This document shows positions 1-7,825 of a stretch of 12,612 nt of DNA, piece by piece. A program made the translations under genes and the position numbers. Positions within the stretch are counted from its first letter, which is position 1. Each line of letters opens with the position of its first letter. Origin of the DNA: Devosia equisanguinis (GTDB lineage Bacteria; Pseudomonadota; Alphaproteobacteria; Rhizobiales; Devosiaceae). The stretch covers positions 1-12,612 of the forward strand of contig CAMDAL010000088.1 in NCBI GenBank assembly GCA_945888565.1, written 5' to 3'. The notes under the pieces were generated by a model that was given only the letters and a program-made list of their open reading frames with translations, had not been told where the DNA came from and did not search any database.

Positions 1-1920
1 CACGGCAAACCCCTTGCCAGCATCACCGGCCCGGGCCGCTTCCACCGAAGCATTGAGCGCCAGCAGGTTGGTCTGGAAGGCGATGTCGTCGATCAGCCCG
101 ATGATGTTCGAGATCTTGCCCGACGACTGGGTGATCCGCTCCATCGCCAAGTTTGCTTCGCCCATCACCTTCCCGCCCTCTTCGGCGGTCCGGGTGACGC
201 TGGCCGAAACGGTGCTGGCTTCCTTGGCGCGATCGGCGTTCTTGAGCACCGTGGCGGCGAGTTGCTCCATCGCGGCGGACGTCTCCTCGATGGTCGCTGC
301 CTGCTTGGTCGTCCGCTCGGACAGGTCGTTGGCGCCCGAGAGAATCTCGCCCGTCGCCGTCTTCAGGCCGCGCGAGGTCTCCTTGAGCTGCCCGACGATC
401 TGGCTGAGCTTGTCGGCAACCGCATTGGTATCGTCACGCAGGCGGGCGAAGGCGCCCTCGTACTCGCCCTGCATGCGCTTGGTGAGGTCGGTATCGGCCA
501 GCGCCGCGAGCACTTCACCGGTCTCGGACAAGCCGCGATCCACAGTGGCGACGAGGTTGTTGACGCTTCCGGCGAGCGCGTTCAGCTCGGCATCGGGGAA
601 CTCTGCATCGACACGACGCGAGAAGTCGCCGGCCACGGCGGAATCCACCACCTGCCCGAAGGCGCGCTGCAGCTCGGCCATCATCGCCGAACGCGCGTCC
701 TGGTCGCGGATGATCCGCGCCGCTTCCGCCTCGGTCATCTCGGTGACACGCTGGCCGTTCTGGCGGAACACTTCCACCGCCTTGGCCATGTCGCCGATCT
801 CGTCCCGGCGCGTGGCAAAGGGAACCTCGACGTCGAACTTGCCATCGGCAATCTTCAGCATCTCGCCGTTCATCTTTGTGACCGGCTTGGCCACCCAGCT
901 ACCCAGCACCGCAAAGGCGGCAAGGCCGATGGCGAGAATGATGCCGCCGCCGATCAGCAGGTTGCGCATCTGCGCTTCCGACGCCGCCAGCAGCGTTGCC
1001 TGCGGCACGGCGACGATCACCGCCCAGGTCTGGTCGGTGCCGGGCAGTTGCACCTTGTGCGCGGTCATCTTCCAGGTCTGCCCCGCGGCTTCGCCGGTCG
1101 AGTCATAGGTGTCGGCTGCCTGCAGGCCCTGCATGGCGCGAATGGCCCACTCCTCGGTGATGCCGGTGCCGATCACGCTCGGATCGGGGTTCACCACCCA
1201 CACGTTCTTCTGGTTGATCACGCCCATGAAGCCGGTGCCCATCGGAGCGGAGCCACCGATCAGCTGAGCGAGCGACGCGCCGTTGAACGACACGCCGGCC
1301 ATGCCGACCGGCTTGCCGCTCGCGTTTCGGATGATGTCGGTGAACGAGGTATAGAGCACCCCGTCATAGTTGTCGGGACCGCTGATCTCGGGCTTGTTGG
1401 CGGCCATCGGGCCATCGAGCCACACATAGTTGCCGTCAGCCGATTCCAGTGACTGGAAGCCGAGCTGGCCGTCCGGCGTGCGGTTGGCATAAACACCGAC
1501 ATGGCCGCTGGAATACTTGAACTTGGAGCCCCCGAACACCGGCGCGTTGGCGAGCTTCGCGTCGGGCGTGAACATCATGTAGACGCCAAGCGCCTCTGGC
1601 AGGACCTTGAGCTGGTTGGTGACCACGGCGCCATACACGCTCGGCGAAGCGTTGGGCTCGCCGATCAGCGCTTCAGCCGTCCGCGCCGTGGAGGAGGCGG
1701 CGGCAGCATACTGCGCGAGGAATGCGTTGATTGTCTGGCTCTCGGTGATCGCCAGCTGGTTCACCACCTCGTCGGCTCGCGTCAGGTCCTGCGCGCGGTT
1801 CGACGTCACGACGTAATAGAGCGATGCGCCAATGGCGAGGGTGAAGACCGCCGCCGCAGCTAGAATGATTGTGCCGCGGAGCTTCAGGCTCGGCAGCTTA
1901 AAACGGGGTTTGACGGACAT
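1..1920 (-). CDS. Methyl-accepting chemotaxis protein with double-Cache periplasmic sensor (C-terminus cut by window edge)
   Basis: Transmembrane chemoreceptor; 640 residues are visible and the frame is open to position 1 with no stop. A short basic N-terminus (MSVKPRFKLPSLKLR) leads into TM1 (about 17-38). A periplasmic dCache-like sensor follows (about 40-317), and TM2 lies at about 320-341. Next come HAMP (about 342-395), a second HAMP-like unit containing DFSRRVDAEFPD, and the MCP signalling helices with SGANDLSERTTKQ (528-540) and hairpin tip IDDIAFQTNLLALNASVEAA. It ends at GKGFAV, so by comparison with the 845-residue receptor two genes upstream about 150-205 residues are missing. Start: ATG, with an AGAAGGA Shine-Dalgarno 11 nt upstream and no nearer in-frame start. 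It follows the neighbouring receptor after a 137-bp gap without an evident terminator. The signalling half is very close to the 845-residue receptor. The ligand is unknown; dCache domains commonly bind amino acids or other small molecules. Confidence 0.93.
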   Translation of the reverse strand, partial: MSVKPRFKLPSLKLRGTIILAAAAVFTLAIGASLYYVVTSNRAQDLTRADEVVNQLAITESQTINAFLAQYAAAASSTARTAEALIGEPNASPSVYGAVVTNQLKVLPEALGVYMMFTPDAKLANAPVFGGSKFKYSSGHVGVYANRTPDGQLGFQSLESADGNYVWLDGPMAANKPEISGPDNYDGVLYTSFTDIIRNASGKPVGMAGVSFNGASLAQLIGGSAPMGTGFMGVINQKNVWVVNPDPSVIGTGITEEWAIRAMQGLQAADTYDSTGEAAGQTWKMTAHKVQLPGTDQTWAVIVAVPQATLLAASEAQMRNLLIGGGIILAIGLAAFAVLGSWVAKPVTKMNGEMLKIADGKFDVEVPFATRRDEIGDMAKAVEVFRQNGQRVTEMTEAEAARIIRDQDARSAMMAELQRAFGQVVDSAVAGDFSRRVDAEFPDAELNALAGSVNNLVATVDRGLSETGEVLAALADTDLTKRMQGEYEGAFARLRDDTNAVADKLSQIVGQLKETSRGLKTATGEILSGANDLSERTTKQAATIEETSAAMEQLAATVLKNADRAKEASTVSASVTRTAEEGGKVMGEANLAMERITQSSGKISNIIGLIDDIAFQTNLLALNASVEAARAGDAGKGFAV

Positions 1921-2056
1921 CGAGTGTCGGGTCCTTCTGGAGTTCGACTGTGGGTAACGCGTATGTGTCCAGTGACCACAGACGGCGTTAACACCCGGTC
2001 AAAAGTCCGATACCACTGCAGATTTACTTAACTTCCGGTCGCGAATACTTCAGCGC

Positions 2057-4981
2057 TCACGCCGCCAGGCGCGACCTCCGCTGCGCCTGCACCGGCACTT
2101 CGACGGTAAATATCGCAGCAATGCCATCGACTTGACTGGCCTGCGCCTCGGTCTGCTCGATTGCCGCGTTGATCTGTTCGACCAGTGCTGCGTTGTGCTG
2201 CGTCATCTCGTCGAGCTGCCGAACCGCGGCGTTGACCTCGTCGATCGACCCGGCCTGGCGGCGGCTTTCGCCCGCGATCTCGGCCATCAGCGCACTTGAA
2301 CGCTGCGCCGCGCCGAGCATCTTCTCGAGCTTGCCGGCGGCTTCGGCGACGAGGCGTGTGCCGCCCTTTACTTCGCCACCACTTGCTTCGATCAGCACCT
2401 TGACGTCGCTCGAGGCCTGCGCTGCGGACTGGGCGAGGCGGCGCACTTCCACCGCCACCACCGCGAAGCCCTTGCCCGCTTCGCCGGCGCGCGCCGCTTC
2501 CACCGAGGCGTTCAGCGCCAGCAGGTTGGTCTGGAAGGCAATGTCGTCGATGAGCCCGATGATGTTGGATATCTTGGCAGACGAGTGGGCAATCCGCTCC
2601 ATCGCCGCGTTGGCCTCGTTCATCACCGAACCACTCTCTTCCGCGGTCCGGCTCACCTCGGCTGCGGCGTGGCGAGCATCTTCTGCCTTGCCGGCATTCA
2701 CGCGCACGGTGTCGGCGAGTTGCGTCATCGCCGCCGAGGTCTCTTCGATGGTCGCCGCCTGCCGCGTCGTCCGTTCCGACAGGTCGTTGGCGCCCGACAG
2801 GATTTCTCCCGTCGCCGTCTTCAAGCCCTGTAAGCTCTGCTTGAGCGCCGTCACCACTTCGCCAAGCCGCTCTGCGACCTGGTTGGTGTCGCGGCCGAGT
2901 TGTCCGAGGGCGCCACCGTAGCCCGTCTGCATGCGGTGCGTCAGGTCGGTGTCGGCGAGCGCCGCAAGGGCCTGCCCGGTATCGCCGATGATTGCGTCGA
3001 TGCGCTCGACCAGCGCGTTGACTCGGCCGGCGAGACGGTTGAGTTCGTCGTCGGCAAAGCTGGCCTCGATCCGTCCGGTGAAGTCGCCGTCGAGCGCCGC
3101 ATCCACCACGTTGCCGAAGCTGCGCTGCAACTCCTGCATCATGCGCGTGCGCTCGTCCCGGCGCTCGGCCAGGGCAACGCGCTCGCTCTCGGTCATCTGC
3201 TGCACCTTGAGCGCATTGTCGCGGAACACTTCGAGGCTGCGCGCCATGGCACCAAGTTCGTTGCCGAGCCCGGTATACGGAATCTCGGTCGACAGTTCGC
3301 CATCAGCGAGCTGCTGCATGGCGCGGCTGAGCCGCGGGATCGGCCGCGTCAGCAGCCGCGAGACGAAATAGGCGATGCCGCCGATGATGACGAGCGCCGC
3401 CGCCCCCACCATGCCGAGCACCGTCAACCCCGCGGAGGCGACCGAGTCGATCTCGACCTTCGGGATGCCGACATAGACGACGCCGATGGGTGCGCCGCTC
3501 AGGTCCACAATGGGCTTGTAGATGGCGTAGTAGGGCACACCGAGGATGTTTGCGGCGCCCTGGTAAGTGCCCCCGGCCTTCACCACCGGATAGGCAGCGC
3601 CCGCCCGGTCCAGCGGGGTCTCGAGAATCGGATTGCCGTCAGCGTCGAGGATGGTCGTGGTCTTGCGAACGAAGTCCTCGGTCTCGGGATCGTAGACGAA
3701 CAACGTCGCCGTATCGCCGGTCACCCGGCCGATCGTATTGATGAGGTCATGGTTGCGGAACCGCGGCATCGCCTTGGCCTCGATCCTGTCGAGGCTGCCG
3801 TCGTCGCTCCAGTAGACGTCGGAACTGGGCAGGTTGACCTCGAGGATCGCCGCCGCGATGCGCAGGTCGGCGCTGAGCCGCTGGTCGACGGTATTCTGCG
3901 TATTGGCGGAGAGCAGCATCCACACCGCGCCCAGCACCGCACCAATCGACACGGTGACGGAGACCAGAACCATCAGGGCAATGGAGGACGTGAGCTTCAG
4001 GCCGCGGAATCGACGTGCGGGTGCGTTGGCCATGCTGACCCCCGTTGTGCTGCGGCTCTCGGGCCGCAACGATCCGCTCCTCCCCGTCGCGGACGATAGG
4101 GCAGCCGGCTTGGCGGCAGGTTGCCGGCGCCCGGCCACCATGAACCCCGCCAGTCCCAGCCCGAGCGCGGCAATTGCTGCGACGGCCGCGGTCAGCCAGA
4201 TGCGGAAGCTCGCGCCGTCGATGCGGGCCTGCAGGGTCTCGCCCAATGCTGCGGCGGAACTTTGCCCCAGCGCCAGCGCCGCATCCTGGTAGGCCCGATG
4301 AGCTGCGTCCAGCCCGGCCCAGTCGAAGCTGGCGCGCAAGGCCGGCGTGCCGAGCGCGGCAATGCCGGCCTCGACCCTGTCGGCAAAGTCGGCCGCGGCG
4401 GCAGAATAGGCGGAACGCGTGGCGCTCTGCGCGCCCCCATCGCTCGGGGTGGCGGCGCGGAACTCGGCGAGCACCTGCGTCAGGCGATCGATTGCAGCCG
4501 GAACGACGGTGGGCGCATAGCGCGATGCATCGAGCAGTGCCGGCGCCAGCGGTGCGGCATTGGCCGCCTGTGGCACCCCGGCGCTGAGCACGGCATTGCC
4601 GTCGGTATCGGTAGTAACGCCGGCCGCCTCGTGGATGCGGCCAATGAGCGTCGCCGCGGCATGACGGGCGGCAGCGGGGAACGCCCCGTTTGCGACATCC
4701 GCCTTGAGGTCGGCATAGGCCGCTGAAATCGCGCCGGTGCCAAGCCTGCCATCATTGGCGCTGGCGGCAGCAGCGAGCGCCACGTTGGGACCGGCGGGCA
4801 GCGCCTTGTCACGCGCCAGGCTGGTCAGTTCGGGCAGCACGAGCCCGGCATAGCCGACGCCGTCCGCCTCGAGCCTCGCCCGCTCGATCGCCCCCATGTC
4901 TCCGGCGATCATGAAAGCGCTGATCGCCAGCGGCACGATACCGGTGGCGAGGGCAATGGCGAGCCGGCGGTCGATCCGCAT
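2057..4981 (-). CDS. Chemoreceptor with two tandem membrane sensory modules (four TM segments, fusion-like)
   Basis: A 974-residue methyl-accepting chemotaxis protein. The first module has TM1 (about 6-27), an Ala-rich, mainly helical periplasmic region (about 28-255) and TM2 (about 260-284). A Ser/Pro/Arg linker (about 285-316) follows. The second module looks like a complete ordinary receptor: it begins at an internal Met (317), with TM3 (about 331-358), a Cache_3-Cache_2-like single sensor (about 370-510, with GGTYQGAANILGVPYY and PIGVVYVG), TM4 (about 517-539), HAMP (about 540-592), a second HAMP-like unit (about 620-710) and signalling helices with tip IDDIAFQTNLLALNASVEAA. The C-terminus is RRSRLAA, with no xWxxF tether. 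Start: an upstream in-frame TTG (5011) exists, but this ATG has a strong AGGAAGGA Shine-Dalgarno 5 nt away. It lies 69 bp after the previous receptor, probably on the same transcript. The alternative is a separate 658-residue receptor translated from the internal Met. Confidence 0.93.
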   Translation of the reverse strand: MRIDRRLAIALATGIVPLAISAFMIAGDMGAIERARLEADGVGYAGLVLPELTSLARDKALPAGPNVALAAAASANDGRLGTGAISAAYADLKADVANGAFPAAARHAAATLIGRIHEAAGVTTDTDGNAVLSAGVPQAANAAPLAPALLDASRYAPTVVPAAIDRLTQVLAEFRAATPSDGGAQSATRSAYSAAAADFADRVEAGIAALGTPALRASFDWAGLDAAHRAYQDAALALGQSSAAALGETLQARIDGASFRIWLTAAVAAIAALGLGLAGFMVAGRRQPAAKPAALSSATGRSGSLRPESRSTTGVSMANAPARRFRGLKLTSSIALMVLVSVTVSIGAVLGAVWMLLSANTQNTVDQRLSADLRIAAAILEVNLPSSDVYWSDDGSLDRIEAKAMPRFRNHDLINTIGRVTGDTATLFVYDPETEDFVRKTTTILDADGNPILETPLDRAGAAYPVVKAGGTYQGAANILGVPYYAIYKPIVDLSGAPIGVVYVGIPKVEIDSVASAGLTVLGMVGAAALVIIGGIAYFVSRLLTRPIPRLSRAMQQLADGELSTEIPYTGLGNELGAMARSLEVFRDNALKVQQMTESERVALAERRDERTRMMQELQRSFGNVVDAALDGDFTGRIEASFADDELNRLAGRVNALVERIDAIIGDTGQALAALADTDLTHRMQTGYGGALGQLGRDTNQVAERLGEVVTALKQSLQGLKTATGEILSGANDLSERTTRQAATIEETSAAMTQLADTVRVNAGKAEDARHAAAEVSRTAEESGSVMNEANAAMERIAHSSAKISNIIGLIDDIAFQTNLLALNASVEAARAGEAGKGFAVVAVEVRRLAQSAAQASSDVKVLIEASGGEVKGGTRLVAEAAGKLEKMLGAAQRSSALMAEIAGESRRQAGSIDEVNAAVRQLDEMTQHNAALVEQINAAIEQTEAQASQVDGIAAIFTVEVPVQAQRRSRLAA
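4031..4043 (-). promoter_or_regulatory. Possible internal translation start inside the four-TM chemoreceptor
   Basis: An in-frame ATG (4033-4031, codon 317 of the fusion) is preceded by GGGGGT with a 4-nt spacer, one mismatch from the ideal GGAGGT. The encoded MANAPARR followed by a membrane segment is exactly how a stand-alone chemoreceptor would begin, and it would give a 658-residue protein. Whether it is used cannot be told from sequence. It may be the fossil start of a formerly separate gene. Confidence 0.3.
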
Positions 4982-4986
4982 TTTCG

Positions 4987-4994
4987 TCCTTCCT
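4987..4994 (-). promoter_or_regulatory. Ribosome binding site fixing the start of the four-TM chemoreceptor
   Basis: On the minus strand AGGAAGGA is followed by CGAAA and then ATG. It is the strongest Shine-Dalgarno match among the genes here. It favours the ATG at 4981 over the in-frame TTG at 5011, which has no comparable site. Confidence 0.75.
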
Positions 4995-5050
4995 GGACTA
5001 CACTCTCTCAACTCCGGCCGAGCTTCGCTCTCCCGGTACGCATCGGACCG

Positions 5051-7588
5051 CTAGAATTCGGCCCACTCCTTGTCGACGGCCGCATTGCCCCGGCTGAGGT
5101 AGGAGCGGGCGGCCGTGCGCACTTTGTCCTGCAATGCCTTAATTCCACCTTTCGCCGGCTCAAGCGGGCCACGCGCCGCCTTGCCGGCAACCGCTTCCTG
5201 TTCCACCACGCGGAAGATCTCGACGATGCGGTCGAGTTCCACCGCCTGCGCCTCGGTCTGCTCGATGGCGGCATTGGTTTCTTCGACCAGCGCGGCGTTG
5301 TGCTGGGTCATCTCGTCCATTTGGCGAACGGCGGCATTCACCTTCTCGATGGCGGAGGCCTGCTCGCGGCTCGCCTTGGCGATGGCGTCCATCACCTGGT
5401 TCGACGAACGCGCCGCGACCAGCATCGCCTCGAGCTTGTTCGCCGCCTCGAGCACGAGCCGCGAGCCGCCGCTGACCTCGGTGCCCGACTGCTCGATCAG
5501 CGCCTTGACGTCGCTCGATGCGCTCGCCGCCGATTGAGCCAGCCGGCGCACCTCGACGGCCACGACAGCGAAGCCCTTGCCCGCATCCCCTGCTCGTGCC
5601 GCCTCGACTGAGGCATTGAGTGCGAGCAGGTTGGTCTGGAACGCGATGTCGTCGATCATGCCGATGATGTTGGAAATCTTGCCCGAGGAGGCCGTGATCC
5701 GCTCCATCGCTTCGGTGGCGCGCAGCATCACCGCCCCGCCCTCCTCTGCCGTGCGGGTGACACTCGCCGCTGCCGTGCTGGCGTCGCTGGCCCGCTCGGC
5801 ATTGGCGATCACCGTGCCGGCCAGACGTTCCATCGCCGCCGAGGTTTCCTCGATCGTCGCGGCCTGCTTGGTGGTCCGCTCCGAAAGGTCGTTGGCGCCC
5901 GACAGGATCTCACCCGTCGCCGTCTTCAGCCCGCGCGAGGTGTCCTTGAGCTGGCCCACGATGGCGCTCAGCTTTTCTGCCACCGCGTTGGTGTCCGTCT
6001 TGAGCTGCAGGAACGCGCCCTCGTAGGCGCCGTCCACCCGGCGCGTGAGGTCCGTGTGGGCTAGTGCCGCGAGCACCTCGCCGGTTTCCCCCAGGCCACG
6101 TTCGACGGTCCCCACCAGTTCGTTGACCGACCCGGCAAGCGTGTTGAGTTCGGGGTCGGGGAACTCGGCATTGACCCGCTTGGAAAAGTCGCCGGCGATG
6201 GCGGCATCCACCACCTCGCCGAATGCCCCCTGCAACTGTCCCATCATGGCCGCCCGATCAGCCCGGCGCTGCAACGACGCCGCCCGCTCACCCTCGGTCA
6301 TCTCGGTCATCTTGCCGGCGTTCTCCTTGAACACCTGCACTGCCTTGGCCATCGCGCCGATCTCATCGGACCGCTCGGCGCCCTTCACCTCGACGTCGAG
6401 ACTACCCGCCGCGAGGGCATCCATCGTGCCGGTGAGACGGCTGATCGGCAGGGTCACCGTGCGCGAGAACAGCCAGCCTCCGGCCGCGGCGAGAAGCAGC
6501 AGCCCGGCGCCGATGGCCAGCATCATGTCACGCATTCCGGCAACCGGCGCCAGCGCCTCGGCTTCCGATATGGTCGTGACCATCGCCCACTTGGCGCCGT
6601 TGAACTCCACCGGTATCGCCGTGGCGATCATCGGCATGCCGCGATAGTCGGTGGTCGTCCCCTGGCTGTCCTGGCCTTCGAGCGCCGCGGCGACAATGGC
6701 GTTCTCATAGGGTGTGGCGAGGATATCCCCGGCCTCCGAGAAGCTCGAATCCGATCGCATCAGGTAGTCGGTGCCGACAAAGAAGCTCTCGCCCGTCTGG
6801 CCCAGATTATCCTTGCGCTGCATCATCGCGTTGATGGTGGCGACCGGAATTTCGACCGCCAGCACGCCGGTCAGCTTCTTGCGTGGATCGAAGATCGGGG
6901 TGGCGAGGAAGCTCGCCGGCCCACCGGCCGGGGTGTAGAGCTCCATGTCCGAGAAGGCCACCTGCCCGGCTTCCGGCAGTGCCAGCGCGGCGAGGTAGGC
7001 ACGCCCCAGCCCGGTGCCGGCCATCTCCCCGCCTTCGGCGAAGTTCTTGGCGAAGTCGTCGTTCTTCATCACCGAGTAGAGCAGGTTGCCCTTGGTATCG
7101 AAGATGAACATGTCGGCGTAGCCACGCCGTTCCATCTGGGTGCGGAAGATCGGATTGATCTTCACGTGCTGGAACTCGTAGCTGGTCTTCTTGGTGCCCT
7201 CGCCGGTCGGCGTGTCCAAGGCCTGCCGCTGCCCTGCCGGGTTGGGATTGAAGTCGATATAGTTGCCACGCAGCGTCGCCACCGGGTCGAGTGGCGGCTT
7301 GGCAATCGTCATCGAACCCCAGGCGACCGCGAGATCACGCGCGGCACCGAACGCAAGATCGGTGCTGGCCGTGCCCACGACGTCCGATTCGATCGTCCGG
7401 AGGAAGGTCTGGAACTCCTGCGCCCGCTCGGCGGCAACGGTCTGCATCTGCCGGACGCTCATCTGCTCCACAGTGCTGGAGCCGATGAGGTAGCTCGCCG
7501 AACCGACGCCCGCACTGACCAGCAGCGCCGAAGTCACCATCGCGAGGGGTAGCTTCTGCGCAATCTTCAGCTTGGGCAAACCGACCAT
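5051..7588 (-). CDS. Methyl-accepting chemotaxis protein with large Cache sensor and C-terminal CheR/CheB tether
   Basis: An 845-residue transmembrane chemoreceptor. TM1 is at about 13-36. The periplasmic double-Cache-type sensor (about 40-350) carries the family-like run TGESFFVGTDYLMRSDSSF (265-283) and a Tyr-Arg-Gly strand near 315. TM2 lies at about 354-374, HAMP at about 376-430, and a second HAMP-like unit at about 455-545. The signalling helices follow, with tip IDDIAFQTNLLALNASVEAA (645-664). After the coiled coil (ending near 795) a flexible tail of about 45 residues ends in EWAEF, matching the xWxxF pentapeptide that recruits CheR and CheB to receptors such as E. coli Tar and Tsr. 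Start: ATG with GAGGGTAGGA just upstream and a basic pre-TM segment. It is the first gene after the cheY terminator, so it probably has its own promoter in the 237-bp gap; a LacI-type palindrome lies 153 bp upstream of the start codon. The ligand is unknown. Confidence 0.95.
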   Translation of the reverse strand: MVGLPKLKIAQKLPLAMVTSALLVSAGVGSASYLIGSSTVEQMSVRQMQTVAAERAQEFQTFLRTIESDVVGTASTDLAFGAARDLAVAWGSMTIAKPPLDPVATLRGNYIDFNPNPAGQRQALDTPTGEGTKKTSYEFQHVKINPIFRTQMERRGYADMFIFDTKGNLLYSVMKNDDFAKNFAEGGEMAGTGLGRAYLAALALPEAGQVAFSDMELYTPAGGPASFLATPIFDPRKKLTGVLAVEIPVATINAMMQRKDNLGQTGESFFVGTDYLMRSDSSFSEAGDILATPYENAIVAAALEGQDSQGTTTDYRGMPMIATAIPVEFNGAKWAMVTTISEAEALAPVAGMRDMMLAIGAGLLLLAAAGGWLFSRTVTLPISRLTGTMDALAAGSLDVEVKGAERSDEIGAMAKAVQVFKENAGKMTEMTEGERAASLQRRADRAAMMGQLQGAFGEVVDAAIAGDFSKRVNAEFPDPELNTLAGSVNELVGTVERGLGETGEVLAALAHTDLTRRVDGAYEGAFLQLKTDTNAVAEKLSAIVGQLKDTSRGLKTATGEILSGANDLSERTTKQAATIEETSAAMERLAGTVIANAERASDASTAAASVTRTAEEGGAVMLRATEAMERITASSGKISNIIGMIDDIAFQTNLLALNASVEAARAGDAGKGFAVVAVEVRRLAQSAASASSDVKALIEQSGTEVSGGSRLVLEAANKLEAMLVAARSSNQVMDAIAKASREQASAIEKVNAAVRQMDEMTQHNAALVEETNAAIEQTEAQAVELDRIVEIFRVVEQEAVAGKAARGPLEPAKGGIKALQDKVRTAARSYLSRGNAAVDKEWAEF
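5054..5068 (-). other. Coding segment for C-terminal pentapeptide EWAEF (CheR/CheB docking)
   Basis: The last five codons before the TAG stop read Glu-Trp-Ala-Glu-Phe. In high-abundance enterobacterial receptors an xWxxF end (NWETF) binds the beta-subdomain of CheR and also CheB. The preceding Gly/Ala/Lys-rich tail would serve as the flexible tether. The role here is inferred by motif only. Confidence 0.7.
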
Positions 7589-7740
7589 TATCCTACCCTC
7601 GTGTTGTGAGGGGGGACAGTGCTGGCCGGGAACGATAGGGCTCTGGCCGGCCTCCCCCCGAAAGCCAATGCATGAATCCTAGGCAGCGCGCCTTAATTTC
7701 TGATTACGCGCGAATCGGGCGGAGCCCAGCGTCTCCGGCC

Positions 7741-7756
7741 ATGTGATCGATTACAT
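7741..7756. promoter_or_regulatory. LacI-family-like operator palindrome upstream of the receptor genes
   Basis: ATGTGATCGATTACAT is a 16-bp palindrome with a single G/T mismatch and a central CpG. This is the style of LacI-family operators (TGTAAnCGnTTACA type). It sits between the cheY terminator and the 845-residue receptor gene, so it could control the receptor run, for example in response to a sugar. The rest of the gap (7589-7740) holds only the receptor's leader: a G-rich stretch, two CTGGCCGG direct repeats 21 bp apart (7622 and 7643) and the ribosome binding site. I could not assign a convincing -35/-10 pair. Confidence 0.35.
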
Positions 7757-7765
7757 CGACGCGCC

Positions 7766-7794
7766 AAAATGCGAAGGCCGCCCGGAGGCGGCCT
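7766..7794 (-). terminator. Intrinsic terminator downstream of cheY
   Basis: On the minus strand AGGCCGCC and GGCGGCCT form a perfect 8-bp GC-rich stem closed by a UCCG tetraloop (UNCG type, very stable). TCGCA and a TTTT run follow. The hairpin begins 31 nt after the cheY stop codon. The U-tract is short, so read-through into the receptor genes is possible. Confidence 0.7.
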
Positions 7795-7825
7795 GTCTCA
7801 GAAGAACCGGTTGAATGTCAGAGCG

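Noticed and set aside
1921..2056. Possible terminator or promoter between the two leftmost receptors.
   Set aside because: No stem-loop with a T-run was found, only CCGGTC direct repeats. TTGACC has no acceptable -10 element at 16-18 bp, so neither feature is called.
4982..5011. TTG start giving the four-TM receptor ten extra residues.
   Set aside because: The ATG at 4981 has a near-perfect AGGAAGGA at the right spacing, while the TTG has none.
5008..5274. An 88-codon minus-strand frame overlapping the end of the 845-residue receptor.
   Set aside because: It is a +1/-1 frame shadow of the receptor tail, Arg/Ser/Pro-rich, with no ribosome binding site or domain.
7741..7756. Reading the palindrome as a Crp/Fnr-family site.
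   Set aside because: The TGTGA and TTACA arms are only 4 bp apart rather than the 6 bp of Crp, and the arms do not match TTGAT/ATCAA of Fnr/FixK. The central-CpG form fits LacI-type operators better.
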